Shown here: piece by piece, positions 23,811-32,942 of the stretch | How the letters are laid out: each line of letters starts with the position of its first letter | How positions within the stretch are numbered: the first letter of the stretch is position 1 | Source of the DNA: Streptomyces sp. SAI-135 | Lineage (GTDB): Bacteria > Actinomycetota > Actinomycetes > Streptomycetales > Streptomycetaceae | Direction: 5' to 3' | Length of the DNA stretch: 64,000 nucleotides | NCBI RefSeq assembly: GCF_029893805.1 | Contig: NZ_JARXYP010000002.1 | Location: 8,990,001 to 9,054,000, forward strand | The notes under the pieces: generated by a model | Database searches by the model: none | Told to the model about the DNA's origin: nothing | What the model saw: only the letters and a program-made list of their open reading frames with translations | Made by a program: the position numbers and the translations under genes

Positions 23811-23821
23811 TGACCTGGTCA
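23811..23821. promoter_or_regulatory. Second palindrome upstream of the DHA2 transporter
   Basis: TGACC-T-GGTCA is a perfect 5-bp inverted repeat, 3 bases from the palindrome at 23792. The two could bind one dimer each. Confidence 0.35.
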
Positions 23822-23999
23822 TGCCCCAGCTGAACTGGGCCGGGGGTGCGCGCCGTACCACCGCGCTGTCCCATGTGGAGCCGGCACCACCTGTCCGGCG
23901 TCGAGGCCGTGAACAACCGGGCCGTGAACCACACGATGCCGGTCCGCAGACTCCGGCAGCTCGCCTCCGCCTCGTGACCGCGCCTGAGCACAGGGCGGT

Positions 24000-24731
24000 T
24001 CAGAAAATGGTCACCTCGCGGCAGTAGAGGGCGAACGAGCGGGAGGGGTCCCAGAAGCTGCCGGTTTCCTCGGACCTTTCCCGCAGCGCGCGCTCGTACG
24101 AGGGGAAGTGGGCCAGCGCCTCGTCCTCGGAGCCGTAGTAGAGAGCGGTGACTCCCGCGTAGACGGTCTCCGACCCGCCGAAATGGCGCAACGCTTCCTC
24201 GGCTCCCGGGACCTGACGGTGCTGGACCCAGCCGCGCACTGCGTTGGCCTGCGCAGTCTCTTCGGCAACAACGTGCTTGTGGGCGCTCTGCCACCCGTCG
24301 ACGACGGCGTCCCGTTCGAGCCGTTGTGCTCCGTGGACGAAGTGGAGCACCTTCACCGTGTCCGCGTCGGACCTGCGCGGCGGTCCCACCACGTCGGTTC
24401 GTGTCAGGAGTGCCAGGGCGCTGGGCAGGTCGTTGAAGCGGGCTCCATCGGGGCCGATGACGTCACGTGAGTACGGGTCGGACATCGTGGCCGCCAGCGC
24501 TTCCAGGCCGTCGAATCGGAGTTCGGTGACGGAGTCCCGGCCGAATGCGGTCAGGTAGGACGGGTCCCCTTCGACGCCGAAGGACGCGTCGAACACATGG
24601 TTTTGGACATAGCTCCTGATCCGGAGGGGATTCGCGGCGGCCAGCGGTCCGTGCACCTGGTGCAGGTGCCGCAGGAACGCCCGGTGTGTCATGCCCGGCT
24701 TGCGGCGGATGGCGGCGATCAGGGTCAGCAT
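24000..24731 (-). CDS. EthD-domain protein (tandem)
   Basis: A 243-residue protein containing two ferredoxin-like EthD/dimeric alpha-beta barrel repeats. The first opens MLTLIAAIRRKPGMTHRAFL with HLHQVHGPL at ~25-33. The second opens VKVLHFVHGAQRLERDAVVD near residue 125 and ends LYYGSEDEALAHF. EthD proteins are small accessory or isomerase-like proteins often found in aromatic and ether degradation clusters; the activity of this one is not predictable. The start at 24731 fits the first beta-strand. It lies 79 bases downstream of an MFS gene on the same strand, so they may be one unit. Confidence 0.82.
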   Translation of the reverse strand: MLTLIAAIRRKPGMTHRAFLRHLHQVHGPLAAANPLRIRSYVQNHVFDASFGVEGDPSYLTAFGRDSVTELRFDGLEALAATMSDPYSRDVIGPDGARFNDLPSALALLTRTDVVGPPRRSDADTVKVLHFVHGAQRLERDAVVDGWQSAHKHVVAEETAQANAVRGWVQHRQVPGAEEALRHFGGSETVYAGVTALYYGSEDEALAHFPSYERALRERSEETGSFWDPSRSFALYCREVTIF

Positions 24732-24810
24732 CGTTCTCCGTTCGGCAAGGTGGCAGGTCGGTACCGCAGGTGGGGAGGCACGCGGTACCGACCCTGGACG
24801 GGCGGGCGGG

Positions 24811-26094
24811 TCAGCCCGCCATCTGCCGCACCGGCTCCGGGACGGCTGCCGTCCGGCGGCGGGCGGCGAGAGCGAGGGCTGCGGTGGCGGCGGCTGCGGC
24901 GAGGGCGAGCACGCCCATCGCGTTCGCCAGAGTGCCGACCGCAGACGTGAGGGCGAGGGCCACGAGCGGGCACAGGAACTGGCCGAGGAAGAAGGATCCC
25001 GTCCACAGACCGGTGCCACGGCCGCGGTCGGCGAAGTCGAGCTTGGACATGGCGAGGGTGAGCAGGCTCGGCAGCATGAGGCCGCCACCGAGGCAGGTGA
25101 TGACGGCGCCGAGGGTCAGCAGCACGGGATTGGGGGCGAGCCAGACCACCGTGAAGCCGAGGGTGCACAGGCCGAAGGCGGCGGGCAGCCAGGCCTGCGG
25201 GCTGCGGCCGTTCTTGGCGAAGGTGGCTGAACCGACCACGATCGCGGCACTGGTGACGGCTGTGACCAGTCCGATCACGCCGGAGTTGCTCACGCCCATG
25301 TCGTCCAGGAGGAACGCCAACTCCACCTGGAGGGTGTAGAAGAGGACGGCGCCGAAGACGGTCAGCGCGCAGGTGCCGGCCAGCGGGCGCCAGGGGAAGG
25401 GCCGCTCGGTCGTGGATGCCGAGGGCGCGGGGGAGGGCTCCGCCGAGAGGCCGCCGGGTCGGGGCCGGGGCAGGAACGCGGCCATGGCGGGGGCGAGCAG
25501 CAGGCTCACGGCGTAGGCCCAGAACGGCATGCGCCAGCCCGCCGATCCGGCCGCACCGCCCAGGGCGAAGAAGGCCGTCGCGGAGATCGCGGCGCACATC
25601 GTCTGCATCGCCAGGTAGCGGTCGCGCTGTCGGCCGGAGTAGTAGTCGCCGAGCAGTGTGGTGCAGCAGGTCATGATGGCGGCTTCCGTGACGCCGACGA
25701 GGGCGCGGCTGGCCACGATGGCGACAAGCGAGTCCAGCCACAGCGGAGCGGTGCCGAGGATCGCGTACAGCACGGTCGAGACGACGAGCAGGCGCTTGCG
25801 GCCGAGCCGGTCCACGAGAACGCCCGCGAAAGGGGCCAGCAGCGCCAGCGACAGGGCGGGGACCGTCAGCGCCATGGGGACGAGCACGTCGACGCCCCGG
25901 ACGTCGGCGAAGTGGTCCTGCATCTGCGGCAGAACGGGCGCGATGAGCACGGCGCCCAGGATGGGCAGACAGGCACCTGCCATCAGCAGCGTGAGACGCA
26001 GCCGGTGTCCGGGGCCGGACACGATCTGTTCGGCGGGGGCGTCCGCGTCAGCCTTGGACGGCGGAGACGGAGGCGGGGGCACGGGTGCAGGCAT
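24811..26094 (-). CDS. MFS transporter, DHA1-like
   Basis: A 427-residue 12-helix permease. After a Pro-rich cytoplasmic N-terminus (~30 residues) the first helix is LTLLMAGACLPILGAVLIAP. Motif A is GVLVDRLGRKRLLVV and helix 5 starts RALVGVTEAAIMTCCTTLLG. The central loop (~205-225) is long and Ser/Pro-rich. I choose ATG 26094, preceded by GTGGAGA; the upstream in-frame start would add 40 residues without any hydrophobic segment. It is probably co-transcribed with the EthD gene and might take up or export an aromatic compound. I cannot assign a substrate. Confidence 0.85.
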   Translation of the reverse strand: MPAPVPPPPSPPSKADADAPAEQIVSGPGHRLRLTLLMAGACLPILGAVLIAPVLPQMQDHFADVRGVDVLVPMALTVPALSLALLAPFAGVLVDRLGRKRLLVVSTVLYAILGTAPLWLDSLVAIVASRALVGVTEAAIMTCCTTLLGDYYSGRQRDRYLAMQTMCAAISATAFFALGGAAGSAGWRMPFWAYAVSLLLAPAMAAFLPRPRPGGLSAEPSPAPSASTTERPFPWRPLAGTCALTVFGAVLFYTLQVELAFLLDDMGVSNSGVIGLVTAVTSAAIVVGSATFAKNGRSPQAWLPAAFGLCTLGFTVVWLAPNPVLLTLGAVITCLGGGLMLPSLLTLAMSKLDFADRGRGTGLWTGSFFLGQFLCPLVALALTSAVGTLANAMGVLALAAAAATAALALAARRRTAAVPEPVRQMAG

Positions 26095-26428
26095 GCGAAA
26101 TCTCCACGGGGCGTGTCGGGAGGGAACGGATGCTTCGGCGGCCGAGACGGCCGGACCGCGGGACACCCGTGAACAGGGCTCGCGACGGCGGGACCGATGA
26201 CGGCCCGATGTCACGGTGGGACGGCTCCGCGACGCTCGGCGCGGTCCCGACAGCGGCCAGGAACTGCGGTACGTACGTCGGGCTGAGACGACTATCGGGC
26301 ACCGAAAAGGGCCTGCCTAGCCCTCGTCCGATCGAGATCGGCAATGCGGATCATCAAGGCGCTGGATGCCGGGAACGCGGAGATTCGCTTTTCCGCAATG
26401 CCCCGGAAATCGGCCAGGCCCCGGGACC
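26095..26428. other. Intergenic upstream of the MFS gene
   Basis: Region between the MFS start and the LysR terminator, 334 bases. It contains no gene I can support and no clear operator. Confidence 0.4.
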
Positions 26429-26452
26429 GGGCCGCCGCGCTCCCGGCGGCCC
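26429..26452. terminator. Terminator hairpin after the LysR gene
   Basis: GGGCCGCCG and CGGCGGCCC form 9-bp arms with a 6-base loop, ending one base from the LysR stop codon on the minus strand. Confidence 0.65.
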
Positions 26453-26453
26453 G

Positions 26454-27407
26454 CTACGGTTTGCCGGACCCGTTCGGAGCCGGCGCCTCCTCCAACCCCG
26501 GTGCTCCCGGCCCGGGCAGGCGGGTGAGTGCGAGACGCAGGAACGCCTGCGCGGCGGGTGAGGCCGGCGCAGGGTCGCGGTGGACCAGGGCCAGGGGCTG
26601 GAGGGCCTGCGGGTCGTCGAGACGCAGGACGCAGTCGGCGTGATCGGCCGGGATGATCGCGTCCGCCGCCGGACGGGGTACGACGGTCACCCCGATGTCC
26701 TCGAACGCCAGCGAGACGAGATCACCCGCGCTGCGCAACGCGCAGACACCCCGGCGACGGGCCCGCGCCCGGTCGAACGCGGCATCCACCTGCGCCCGCA
26801 GGCCCGTGTCGGGAACGCATTCGAGGAAGCGCTCGTCGGCCAGCTCGGCCAGGCCGATGACGCCGGCTCCGCGCAGCCGGTGCCGCCGGCCCACGACGGC
26901 CACCAGCGGCACCACACTGAGCAGGTGGTACGCGATGCCCGGGGGCAACTGGTGCTCGTGCACGGCGACGACGGCGACCTCCAGCTCACCGGTGAGGAGC
27001 TGGGAGGTGGCGTGCACACCGTCGGAGTCGAAGAGCGTGACCTCGACCGCGGGATAGGACTCCTGGAACTCCCGCAGCAGACCGAGCTGGTCGATGTTCC
27101 CCGCCGTGAGCGTCACCGAGCCGATCCGCAGCCGCCCTCGCACGGGCCCGTCGAGCGAGGAGATCTCGGCGTGCATCTCCTGGACCGCTTTGAGCACCCG
27201 CCGCGCGCAGGCGACGTAGATCTGCCCGGCCTGGGTCACGCGGACGCTGCGACTCGTCCGCTCGAAGAGCAGTGCCCCGACCTCCCGCTCGAGCTGGGTG
27301 ATCTGGTGGCTGAGCCCGGACTGCCCGATGCGGCAGCGTGCCGCGGCCCGGGTGAAGTTGAGCTCGTCGGCGATGGCCACCGCGTACTCCATCTGCCGCA
27401 GATCCAT
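26454..27407 (-). CDS. LysR-family regulator
   Basis: A 317-residue LTTR. The winged helix-turn-helix lies at residues 1-60 (MDLRQMEYAVAIADELNFTR; SHQITQLEREVGALLFER) and the effector-binding periplasmic-protein-like domain from about 90 to 295. It is transcribed away from the carotenoid-oxygenase operon with 173 bases between the two start codons, the classical arrangement for an LTTR activating its neighbour. The inverted repeat at 27480-27497 could be its binding site. The inducer is presumably an intermediate of that operon. Confidence 0.9.
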   Translation of the reverse strand: MDLRQMEYAVAIADELNFTRAAARCRIGQSGLSHQITQLEREVGALLFERTSRSVRVTQAGQIYVACARRVLKAVQEMHAEISSLDGPVRGRLRIGSVTLTAGNIDQLGLLREFQESYPAVEVTLFDSDGVHATSQLLTGELEVAVVAVHEHQLPPGIAYHLLSVVPLVAVVGRRHRLRGAGVIGLAELADERFLECVPDTGLRAQVDAAFDRARARRRGVCALRSAGDLVSLAFEDIGVTVVPRPAADAIIPADHADCVLRLDDPQALQPLALVHRDPAPASPAAQAFLRLALTRLPGPGAPGLEEAPAPNGSGKP

Positions 27408-27479
27408 CGCGTTCTCCGATCATTTCGTGCGTGTTTCAGTGTTGGACGCCGACGACATCCCGAGCACATGATGGTCAAC

Positions 27480-27497
27480 ACGAGCCGGTCAGCTCGT
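27480..27497. promoter_or_regulatory. Inverted repeat between LysR gene and oxygenase operon
   Basis: ACGAGC-CGGTCA-GCTCGT is a perfect 6-bp inverted repeat with a 6-base centre, 84 bases before the oxygenase start. Its size and position suit a LysR recognition site, although it does not present the minimal T-N11-A form cleanly. Confidence 0.45.
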
Positions 27498-27580
27498 CTT
27501 CACGAGATTCTGCTGTGCAGCCACCCAGGGGAATCAATCACATTCTTCGCTTGATCGACCTTGCCACAGGGGAGACAGTC

Positions 27581-29116
27581 ATGGCCACTGCAACGACGCA
27601 GTCCGACGGAACACCCGGACAGCAGCCCGTGAGCACCCAGCCGCCTCCGGGCACCATGCGGTTCCCGGACACGCGGCACTTCCAGGGGTTCTTCGCCCCG
27701 TCGCGGATCGAGGCGGACGTCTACGACCTCGAGGTCGAGGGCCGTATACCCCCCGAGCTGAACGGCGCCTTCTACCGCGCCGCCGCCGACACCCAGTACC
27801 CGCCGCGGTTCGCGAACGACGTGTACATCAACGGCGACGGCATGATCCACATGGTGCGGTTCGACAACGGCCACGCGGATCTGAAGACCCGCTACGTCCG
27901 CACCCAGCGCTTCCAGCTCGAACGCCAGGCGCGCAAGGCCCTGTTCGGCGCCTACCGCAACCCCTACACCGACGACCCTTCGGTGGCCGGCGTCGACGAC
28001 GGAAACGCCAACACCTCGATCATCTGGCACGCGGGCAAGCTGCTCGCGCTCAAGGAGGCGGCGCTTCCGTACGAACTGGATCCGGCGACGCTGGAGACCA
28101 AGGGCGTCTACGACTTCTCCGGCCAGATACCGGGCCGCACCTTCACCGTCCACCCCAAGCACGACCCGCGCACCGGCGAACTGATGGCCTTCGCCTACAA
28201 CGCGAGCGGTCTGCCGGACAAGCAGATCCACATCCACCAGATCGCCGCGGACGGCAAGGTCACCCGGACTCAGACTTTCGAGGTGCCGTACTCGTCGATG
28301 GTGCACGACTGGCTGGTCACCCGGGACCATCTGGTCTTCACGATCTCGCCCATGGTCGCCGACCCGGAACAGCTCAAGCGGGAGGAGCAGTACTTCGTCT
28401 GGGACCCGAACCGGGAGACCTACGTCGCGATCATTCCGCGGGACGAGGGCGTGAGCGGCATCAAGTGGTTCCGCAGCGAGCGGCTCCTGGAGACCCACAC
28501 TCTCAACGCCTGGACGGACGGCGACACCCTCGTCGGCGACCACTTCACCACCAGGTCCGGCTGGTTCTCCCAGTTCCCGAAGACGACCGCCGGCTACCTG
28601 CCCGAAGAGCCGCCGTTCCTGCACCGCTGGACGTTCGACCTGACCCAGGGCGCCGCCCACTGGGACGACGCCACCGACACCTACCGCAGCGAGAAGCTCC
28701 TCGACTCGCCCGGTGACATGCCCCGGGTCGACCCCCGCGTGCTGATGGAGAAGAACCGGCACTCCTGGGTCGGCGGCATGCACCCCGATGTGCCGATGGC
28801 CCCGATCGGACCCATGGGCCCGCCGTTCAACTCCCTCATCCACCGCGACGACAGCACGGGTGCGACGGCCATCTGGACCGCCGGCGAGCACGCAGCCCCC
28901 GAGGAGCCGGTGTTCATACCGAAGTCGGAGGACGCCGCCGAGGGCGAGGGCTATCTGCTGGCGCTGGTCGGCCGACGTGACCGGATGCGGCACGACCTGG
29001 TCGTCCTGGACGCCCTCGACATCGCCGCCGGCCCGATCGCCACCGTGAAGATCCCCTTCCGACTCCGGTACGGCTTCCACGGCACCTGGGTGCCCGCCGC
29101 CGAACTGGGAAAGTGA
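27581..29116 (+). CDS. Carotenoid/lignostilbene-type oxygenase (CCD family)
   Basis: A 511-residue seven-bladed propeller enzyme that uses Fe(II) held by four histidines to cleave a C=C bond with O2. The likely ligand histidines are in FTVHPKHDP, YSSMVHDWL, LETHTLNAW and, near the C-terminus, GFHGTWVP. The N-terminal landmarks DLEVEGRIPPELNGAFYR and FANDVYINGDGMIHMVRF are family signatures. Bacterial members include lignostilbene and isoeugenol/4-vinylguaiacol dioxygenases that make vanillin-type aldehydes. With an aldehyde dehydrogenase downstream this reading is more plausible than carotenoid cleavage. Start ATG 27581 follows GGGGAG by 6 bases. It opens a nine-gene run to 35689. Confidence 0.85.
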   Translation: MATATTQSDGTPGQQPVSTQPPPGTMRFPDTRHFQGFFAPSRIEADVYDLEVEGRIPPELNGAFYRAAADTQYPPRFANDVYINGDGMIHMVRFDNGHADLKTRYVRTQRFQLERQARKALFGAYRNPYTDDPSVAGVDDGNANTSIIWHAGKLLALKEAALPYELDPATLETKGVYDFSGQIPGRTFTVHPKHDPRTGELMAFAYNASGLPDKQIHIHQIAADGKVTRTQTFEVPYSSMVHDWLVTRDHLVFTISPMVADPEQLKREEQYFVWDPNRETYVAIIPRDEGVSGIKWFRSERLLETHTLNAWTDGDTLVGDHFTTRSGWFSQFPKTTAGYLPEEPPFLHRWTFDLTQGAAHWDDATDTYRSEKLLDSPGDMPRVDPRVLMEKNRHSWVGGMHPDVPMAPIGPMGPPFNSLIHRDDSTGATAIWTAGEHAAPEEPVFIPKSEDAAEGEGYLLALVGRRDRMRHDLVVLDALDIAAGPIATVKIPFRLRYGFHGTWVPAAELGK

Positions 29117-29781
29117 GCACGCACATGCGACTCACCAGGGGCGGCCACGCCTGCGTCCGGCTGGAACAGGACGGCGTCGTCATCGTCATCGACCCCGGCA
29201 GCTACTCCGATCCGCACGTCCTCGACGGTGCCCACGCCGTGCTCGTGACCCACGAACACGTGGACCACTTCGCCGAGCCCGTCCTGCGCGCGGCGGCCGA
29301 AGCCGACCCCGACCTGCGGATCTGGGCCAACCGATCCGTGGCCGACCAGCTCGCCGGGCTCGGCGGCGGCCGGGTCACCGTGGTCGGCGACGGGGACACC
29401 TTCGACATCGAAGGCATCGGCGTCGAGGTGCACGGAGAACTGCACGCCGTGGTCCATCCGGACCTGCCGCGGGTCACCAACGTCGGCTTCCTCGTGGGAG
29501 ACACCGGCACAGCCACCGTCTTCCACCCGGGCGACGCCTTCACCGTTCCCACGCGCCCGGTGGACACACTCCTGCTGCCCGTGCACGGCCCGTGGTCCAA
29601 GACGGCCGAAGTCATCGACTACGCCCGTGAGATCAAAGCCCGCACTGCTGTGTCGATCCACGACGGCGGTCTCAACGAGAGCGGGAACGCGCTGGCGGAC
29701 CACATGCTGCAGGAGTGCCTCCAGGACATCGGCACCGACTACCGGCGCGTGGCCGCCGCGGCCGGAATCGAGGCGGTGTAA
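29113..29781 (+). CDS. MBL-fold metallohydrolase
   Basis: A 222-residue hydrolase of the UlaG-like metallo-beta-lactamase branch. The metal-binding signature is VTHEHVDHF near residue 45; other ligands are probably His in VVHPDLP, Asp in FHPGDAF and His in LPVHGPW. GTG 29113 overlaps the oxygenase stop codon (GTGA), indicating tight translational coupling. An ATG at 29125 is an alternative. The substrate is unknown; in this operon it may open a lactone or ester formed during ring or side-chain cleavage. Confidence 0.82.
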   Translation: MSTHMRLTRGGHACVRLEQDGVVIVIDPGSYSDPHVLDGAHAVLVTHEHVDHFAEPVLRAAAEADPDLRIWANRSVADQLAGLGGGRVTVVGDGDTFDIEGIGVEVHGELHAVVHPDLPRVTNVGFLVGDTGTATVFHPGDAFTVPTRPVDTLLLPVHGPWSKTAEVIDYAREIKARTAVSIHDGGLNESGNALADHMLQECLQDIGTDYRRVAAAAGIEAV

Positions 29782-30569
29782 TGGCCGCTTCGACGCCGCG
29801 GCAGAGCCCACCTGTCGGCTGGCTGGGCCTTGAGGGGCGCGGCGCGCTCGTCATGGGAGCCGGCGGACTGGGCACCGCCTGCGTCCGGGGCCTGGCGGAA
29901 GCCGGAGCCCGGCTGACGGTCGTCGACGCGGACGAGGCCCGCCTCAAGGCCCTGCGCGACGATCCGGCCTGCGCGGCCGCAGTCGTACGGACCCTCACCG
30001 CGGACCTGACCTCGTCCGAGGCGTGCGAGCGGGCGGTCGCCGCGGCGGCCCGCGCACTCGGCGGTCTCGATGTGCTGGTGCACGCCGTGGGCACGAACGA
30101 CCGGCGTCCCCTGGTGGACACGCCCGACGAGGTGTGGGACCGCATCCTGACCCTGAACCTGTCCACCGCGTTCTGGACCGGACGCGCCGCGGGCCGGCTG
30201 ATGCGCGAGGCCGGACACGGCAGCATGGTGTTCTTCTCCTCCGTCTCCTCCCTGCTCGCCCACCGCCACCACGGCCCGTACGCCGCCTCCAAGGGCGGCC
30301 TGGACCAGCTGGTGAAGGTCATGGCGCGCGAATGGGCCACCGACGGCATCACCGTCAACGCTGTTGCCCCGGGCTACACGGAGACCGAGCTGACCCGCGC
30401 CTACCTGGCGAAGCCCGGTATGCGGGAGGAGCTGACCGCCTTGGTCCCCGCCGGACGCCTGGGGCAGCCGCAGGACGTGGTCGGAGCCGCGCTGTTCCTC
30501 GCCTCCACCCGCGCCTCGTACGTCACCGGACAGGTGCTCTACGTGGACGGCGGCCGCACGCTCGTGTGA
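29781..30569 (+). CDS. Short-chain dehydrogenase/reductase
   Basis: A 262-residue classical SDR. The cofactor loop is MGAGGLGTACV (an unusual GAGGLG version of TGxxxGxG), and the strand-4 motif is HAVGTN in place of NNAG. The catalytic Tyr-Lys pair is in YAASKGG and the PG motif is VAPGYTETEL. An acidic residue after strand 2 (VVDADE) favours NAD. Its ATG shares one base with the MBL stop codon (TAATG). It should oxidise an alcohol or dihydrodiol intermediate of the pathway. Confidence 0.88.
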   Translation: MAASTPRQSPPVGWLGLEGRGALVMGAGGLGTACVRGLAEAGARLTVVDADEARLKALRDDPACAAAVVRTLTADLTSSEACERAVAAAARALGGLDVLVHAVGTNDRRPLVDTPDEVWDRILTLNLSTAFWTGRAAGRLMREAGHGSMVFFSSVSSLLAHRHHGPYAASKGGLDQLVKVMAREWATDGITVNAVAPGYTETELTRAYLAKPGMREELTALVPAGRLGQPQDVVGAALFLASTRASYVTGQVLYVDGGRTLV

Positions 30570-30608
30570 CCACCCGTCCTCCTTGACTGGACCCGGAAGG
30601 GAGTGCGG

Positions 30609-31217
30609 ATGCCCGCACGCATCGCCGGCCGCCTGCCCGGTGAACTGGACGAGCAGCAGGCAGAGGTGTACCGCGCCATCACGGGCGGTGCCCGGGCCAC
30701 AGGGCCACAGGCGTTCCCGCTCACCGATGAAGTGGGCCGCCTCCGTGACCCCTTCAACGCGATGCTGCTCAGCCCGCCGGTCGGCATGGCCGTACAGGAG
30801 ATGGGAGCGGCGGTGCGCTACGCGTCGCTCCTGACCGACCGGGTGCGCGAGATGGCGACCCTGGTCGTCGCCGCCCACTGGAACAGCACCTTCGAGCGAG
30901 AGGCCCACGAGGCGGTCGGCCGCACCTGCGGCCTCACCGACTCCGAGTTGGAGGCACTGCGCGCGGGCGAACTGCCCGCCCTCTCGGACCCGGCCGAGCG
31001 CGCCGCCCTGCGCGCGACGCTCTCGCTGGCCCGAACCGGCCTCCTCGACGACCGGGAGTACTACCACGCGGTGGCCGAGTGGGGCGAGCGCGGACTGTTC
31101 GAGCTCACGGCCCTGGTCGGCTACTACGCCCTGCTCGCCCTGCAGTTGCGCGTCTTCGCGGGAGAAGGACCCGAGGACCGCTGCGACCCACCCCAGACCG
31201 AAAGCGGGACACGATGA
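30609..31217 (+). CDS. Carboxymuconolactone decarboxylase (CMD/AhpD-like) family protein
   Basis: A 202-residue all-helical protein. The CMD core runs from ~60 to 170 (LLTDRVREMATLVVAAHWNS, EREAHEAVGRTCGLTD, ELTALVGYYALLALQLRVF). The CxxC pair of AhpD peroxidases is missing, so a lactone decarboxylase-like or structural role is more likely than a redox one. AAGGGAG ends 5 bases before ATG 30609; a GTG at 30603 lies on the Shine-Dalgarno and is unlikely. It overlaps the following FAH gene by ATGA. Confidence 0.83.
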   Translation: MPARIAGRLPGELDEQQAEVYRAITGGARATGPQAFPLTDEVGRLRDPFNAMLLSPPVGMAVQEMGAAVRYASLLTDRVREMATLVVAAHWNSTFEREAHEAVGRTCGLTDSELEALRAGELPALSDPAERAALRATLSLARTGLLDDREYYHAVAEWGERGLFELTALVGYYALLALQLRVFAGEGPEDRCDPPQTESGTR

Positions 31218-32086
31218 AACTGGTCACGTTCGACGACGGACGCGTAGCGAGGCTCGAACTCGAAGAGCGGCTGGTGCTTCCCCTGGAAGTGGCGAGCACA
31301 CGCGAGTACTTCGAGCGTGACGGCCGGGCCGCGGAGACAGGGGAGCGCCTGGGCCTCGACGACGTGAGGCTGCGCGCGCCGATCGTGCCGAAGAAGTTCT
31401 TCCACACCTCCGGCAACTTCCGGGAACACGAGGACGAGTCGAAGAACGTCGACTGGTCGCATCCCATGCACAAGGGCATCGTCTTCTTCCAGAACGTCGA
31501 CGCGATCGTCGGCCCCGAGGAACCGGTGATCCACCCCGAGCACCTGACGAGCGAACTCGACTACGAGCTGGAGATCGCCGTCGTCATCGGCAAACCCGGC
31601 AAGTTCTTCGGCGTGGACGACGCGCCCGACCACATCGCCGGGTACGTCGTCTTCAACGACATCACAGCTCGCGACATCCAGCGCCGTGAAATGGAGTCCG
31701 GCGTCTTCTCCTTCTGCAAGGCCATCGACACCTTCTGCCCCGTCGGCCCGTACATCGTGACCGCCGACGAGATCCCCGACGCGCAGAACCTCGACATGGA
31801 GCTGCGGGTCAACGGCGTGGTGCGGCAGAAGTCGAACACCAACCGGATGTCGGTGTCCATCCCGCACCTGGTCGCCTACCACTCCCCGCAGGGCTACAGC
31901 GCGGGCGACCTGATCACCACCGGCACCGTGCAGGGCGTGGCCGGCTTCAGCGGCGATCCCGACCTGTACCTCAAGCCCGGTGACGTCGTCGAGGCCGAGG
32001 TCGAACGCCTCGGGGTGCTGCGCAACCCCATCGTCAGCTGGGAGCAGGGCCACGGCACGCCCGTACCGAAGAAGGTGGACTGGTGA
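31214..32086 (+). CDS. Fumarylacetoacetate hydrolase (FAH) family protein
   Basis: A 290-residue FAH-fold enzyme that hydrolyses or decarboxylates acyl-pyruvate-type ring-cleavage products using Mg or Mn. The catalytic His region is FFHTSGNFREHEDE (~60-75). The metal-binding E-x-E is in SELDYELEIAVVIGKPGK, followed by VFNDITARDIQRRE, and the domain ends GDLITTGTVQGV. The N-terminal ~50 residues form the small FAH_N-like domain. It overlaps neighbours on both sides (ATGA and GTGA). Two FAH genes in a row suggest either successive steps or two substrates. Confidence 0.9.
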   Translation: MKLVTFDDGRVARLELEERLVLPLEVASTREYFERDGRAAETGERLGLDDVRLRAPIVPKKFFHTSGNFREHEDESKNVDWSHPMHKGIVFFQNVDAIVGPEEPVIHPEHLTSELDYELEIAVVIGKPGKFFGVDDAPDHIAGYVVFNDITARDIQRREMESGVFSFCKAIDTFCPVGPYIVTADEIPDAQNLDMELRVNGVVRQKSNTNRMSVSIPHLVAYHSPQGYSAGDLITTGTVQGVAGFSGDPDLYLKPGDVVEAEVERLGVLRNPIVSWEQGHGTPVPKKVDW

Positions 32087-32931
32087 GACTCGGCGTCATC
32101 GACGAGCGGGCCGTCGTGGTCCGCGGCGACCGGGCCGCGGACGCCCGGTGGGCCTCGAAGGGACGGTTGCCCATCGACCCGATGCTCCTGCTGGCGGACT
32201 GGGCGCGACTCCGCGAGTGGGCGGCCGGACTACCCGACGGGGCCTACGACATCCCTGTCGACCCCACCGCGCTCGGCGCACCGGTACCGCGCCCACGGCA
32301 GGTGTTCGCCATCGCCCTCAATTACCCCCCGCACGCCGCCGAAGCCGGCTTCACTCCGCCCGGCGAGCCTCTCGTGTTCACCAAGTTCCCGGCCTGCATC
32401 ACCGGCCCGCGCACCACCGTCGCCCTCCCGCGCGGCACGGTGGACTGGGAGGTCGAACTCGTCGCCGTCATCGGGCGGGACACCTACCGGGTGAGCGAGG
32501 ACCGGGCCTGGGAGGCCGTCGCCGGACTGACGGTCGGCCAGGACCTCTCCGAGCGTGTCACCCAACTCCAGGGGCAACCAGCCCAGTTCGGTCTCGGGAA
32601 ATCCTTCCCCGGATTCGGTCCCATCGGCCCGGTCCTGGTCACCCCGGACGAGTTCGACGACCCCGACGACCTGGAGATCACCGGGCTGCTCAACGGCGAG
32701 GCCGTCCAGCACGACCGCACCAAGTCCATGATCTTCCCCGTGCCTGAGCTCATCGCCCGCCTGTCGGCCGTCGTGCCGCTCTTCCCGGGCGACCTGATCT
32801 TCACCGGAACCCCGGCCGGGGTCGGCAACCGGATGAATCCACCCCGCTACCTCACCGAGAGCGACGAACTCGTCAGCCGCATCGAAGGCATCGGAGAGAT
32901 CCGCCAGCGCTTCACGGCCGTACACCCCTGA
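32083..32931 (+). CDS. Fumarylacetoacetate hydrolase family protein (second copy)
   Basis: A 282-residue relative of the preceding gene but clearly divergent. The active-site histidine is in ALNYPPHAAEAGF, the E-x-E metal site in VDWEVELVAVIGRD, and the end is LIFTGTPAGVGNRM. The GTG at 32083 overlaps the previous stop codon. The middle segment (TQLQGQPAQFGLGKSFPGFG) resembles the lid of hydroxymuconate-type isomerases/decarboxylases. Likely to process the acylpyruvate product after ring opening; it could form a heteromer with the first copy. Confidence 0.88.
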   Translation: MRLGVIDERAVVVRGDRAADARWASKGRLPIDPMLLLADWARLREWAAGLPDGAYDIPVDPTALGAPVPRPRQVFAIALNYPPHAAEAGFTPPGEPLVFTKFPACITGPRTTVALPRGTVDWEVELVAVIGRDTYRVSEDRAWEAVAGLTVGQDLSERVTQLQGQPAQFGLGKSFPGFGPIGPVLVTPDEFDDPDDLEITGLLNGEAVQHDRTKSMIFPVPELIARLSAVVPLFPGDLIFTGTPAGVGNRMNPPRYLTESDELVSRIEGIGEIRQRFTAVHP

Positions 32932-32942
32932 AGGGACGCCCC

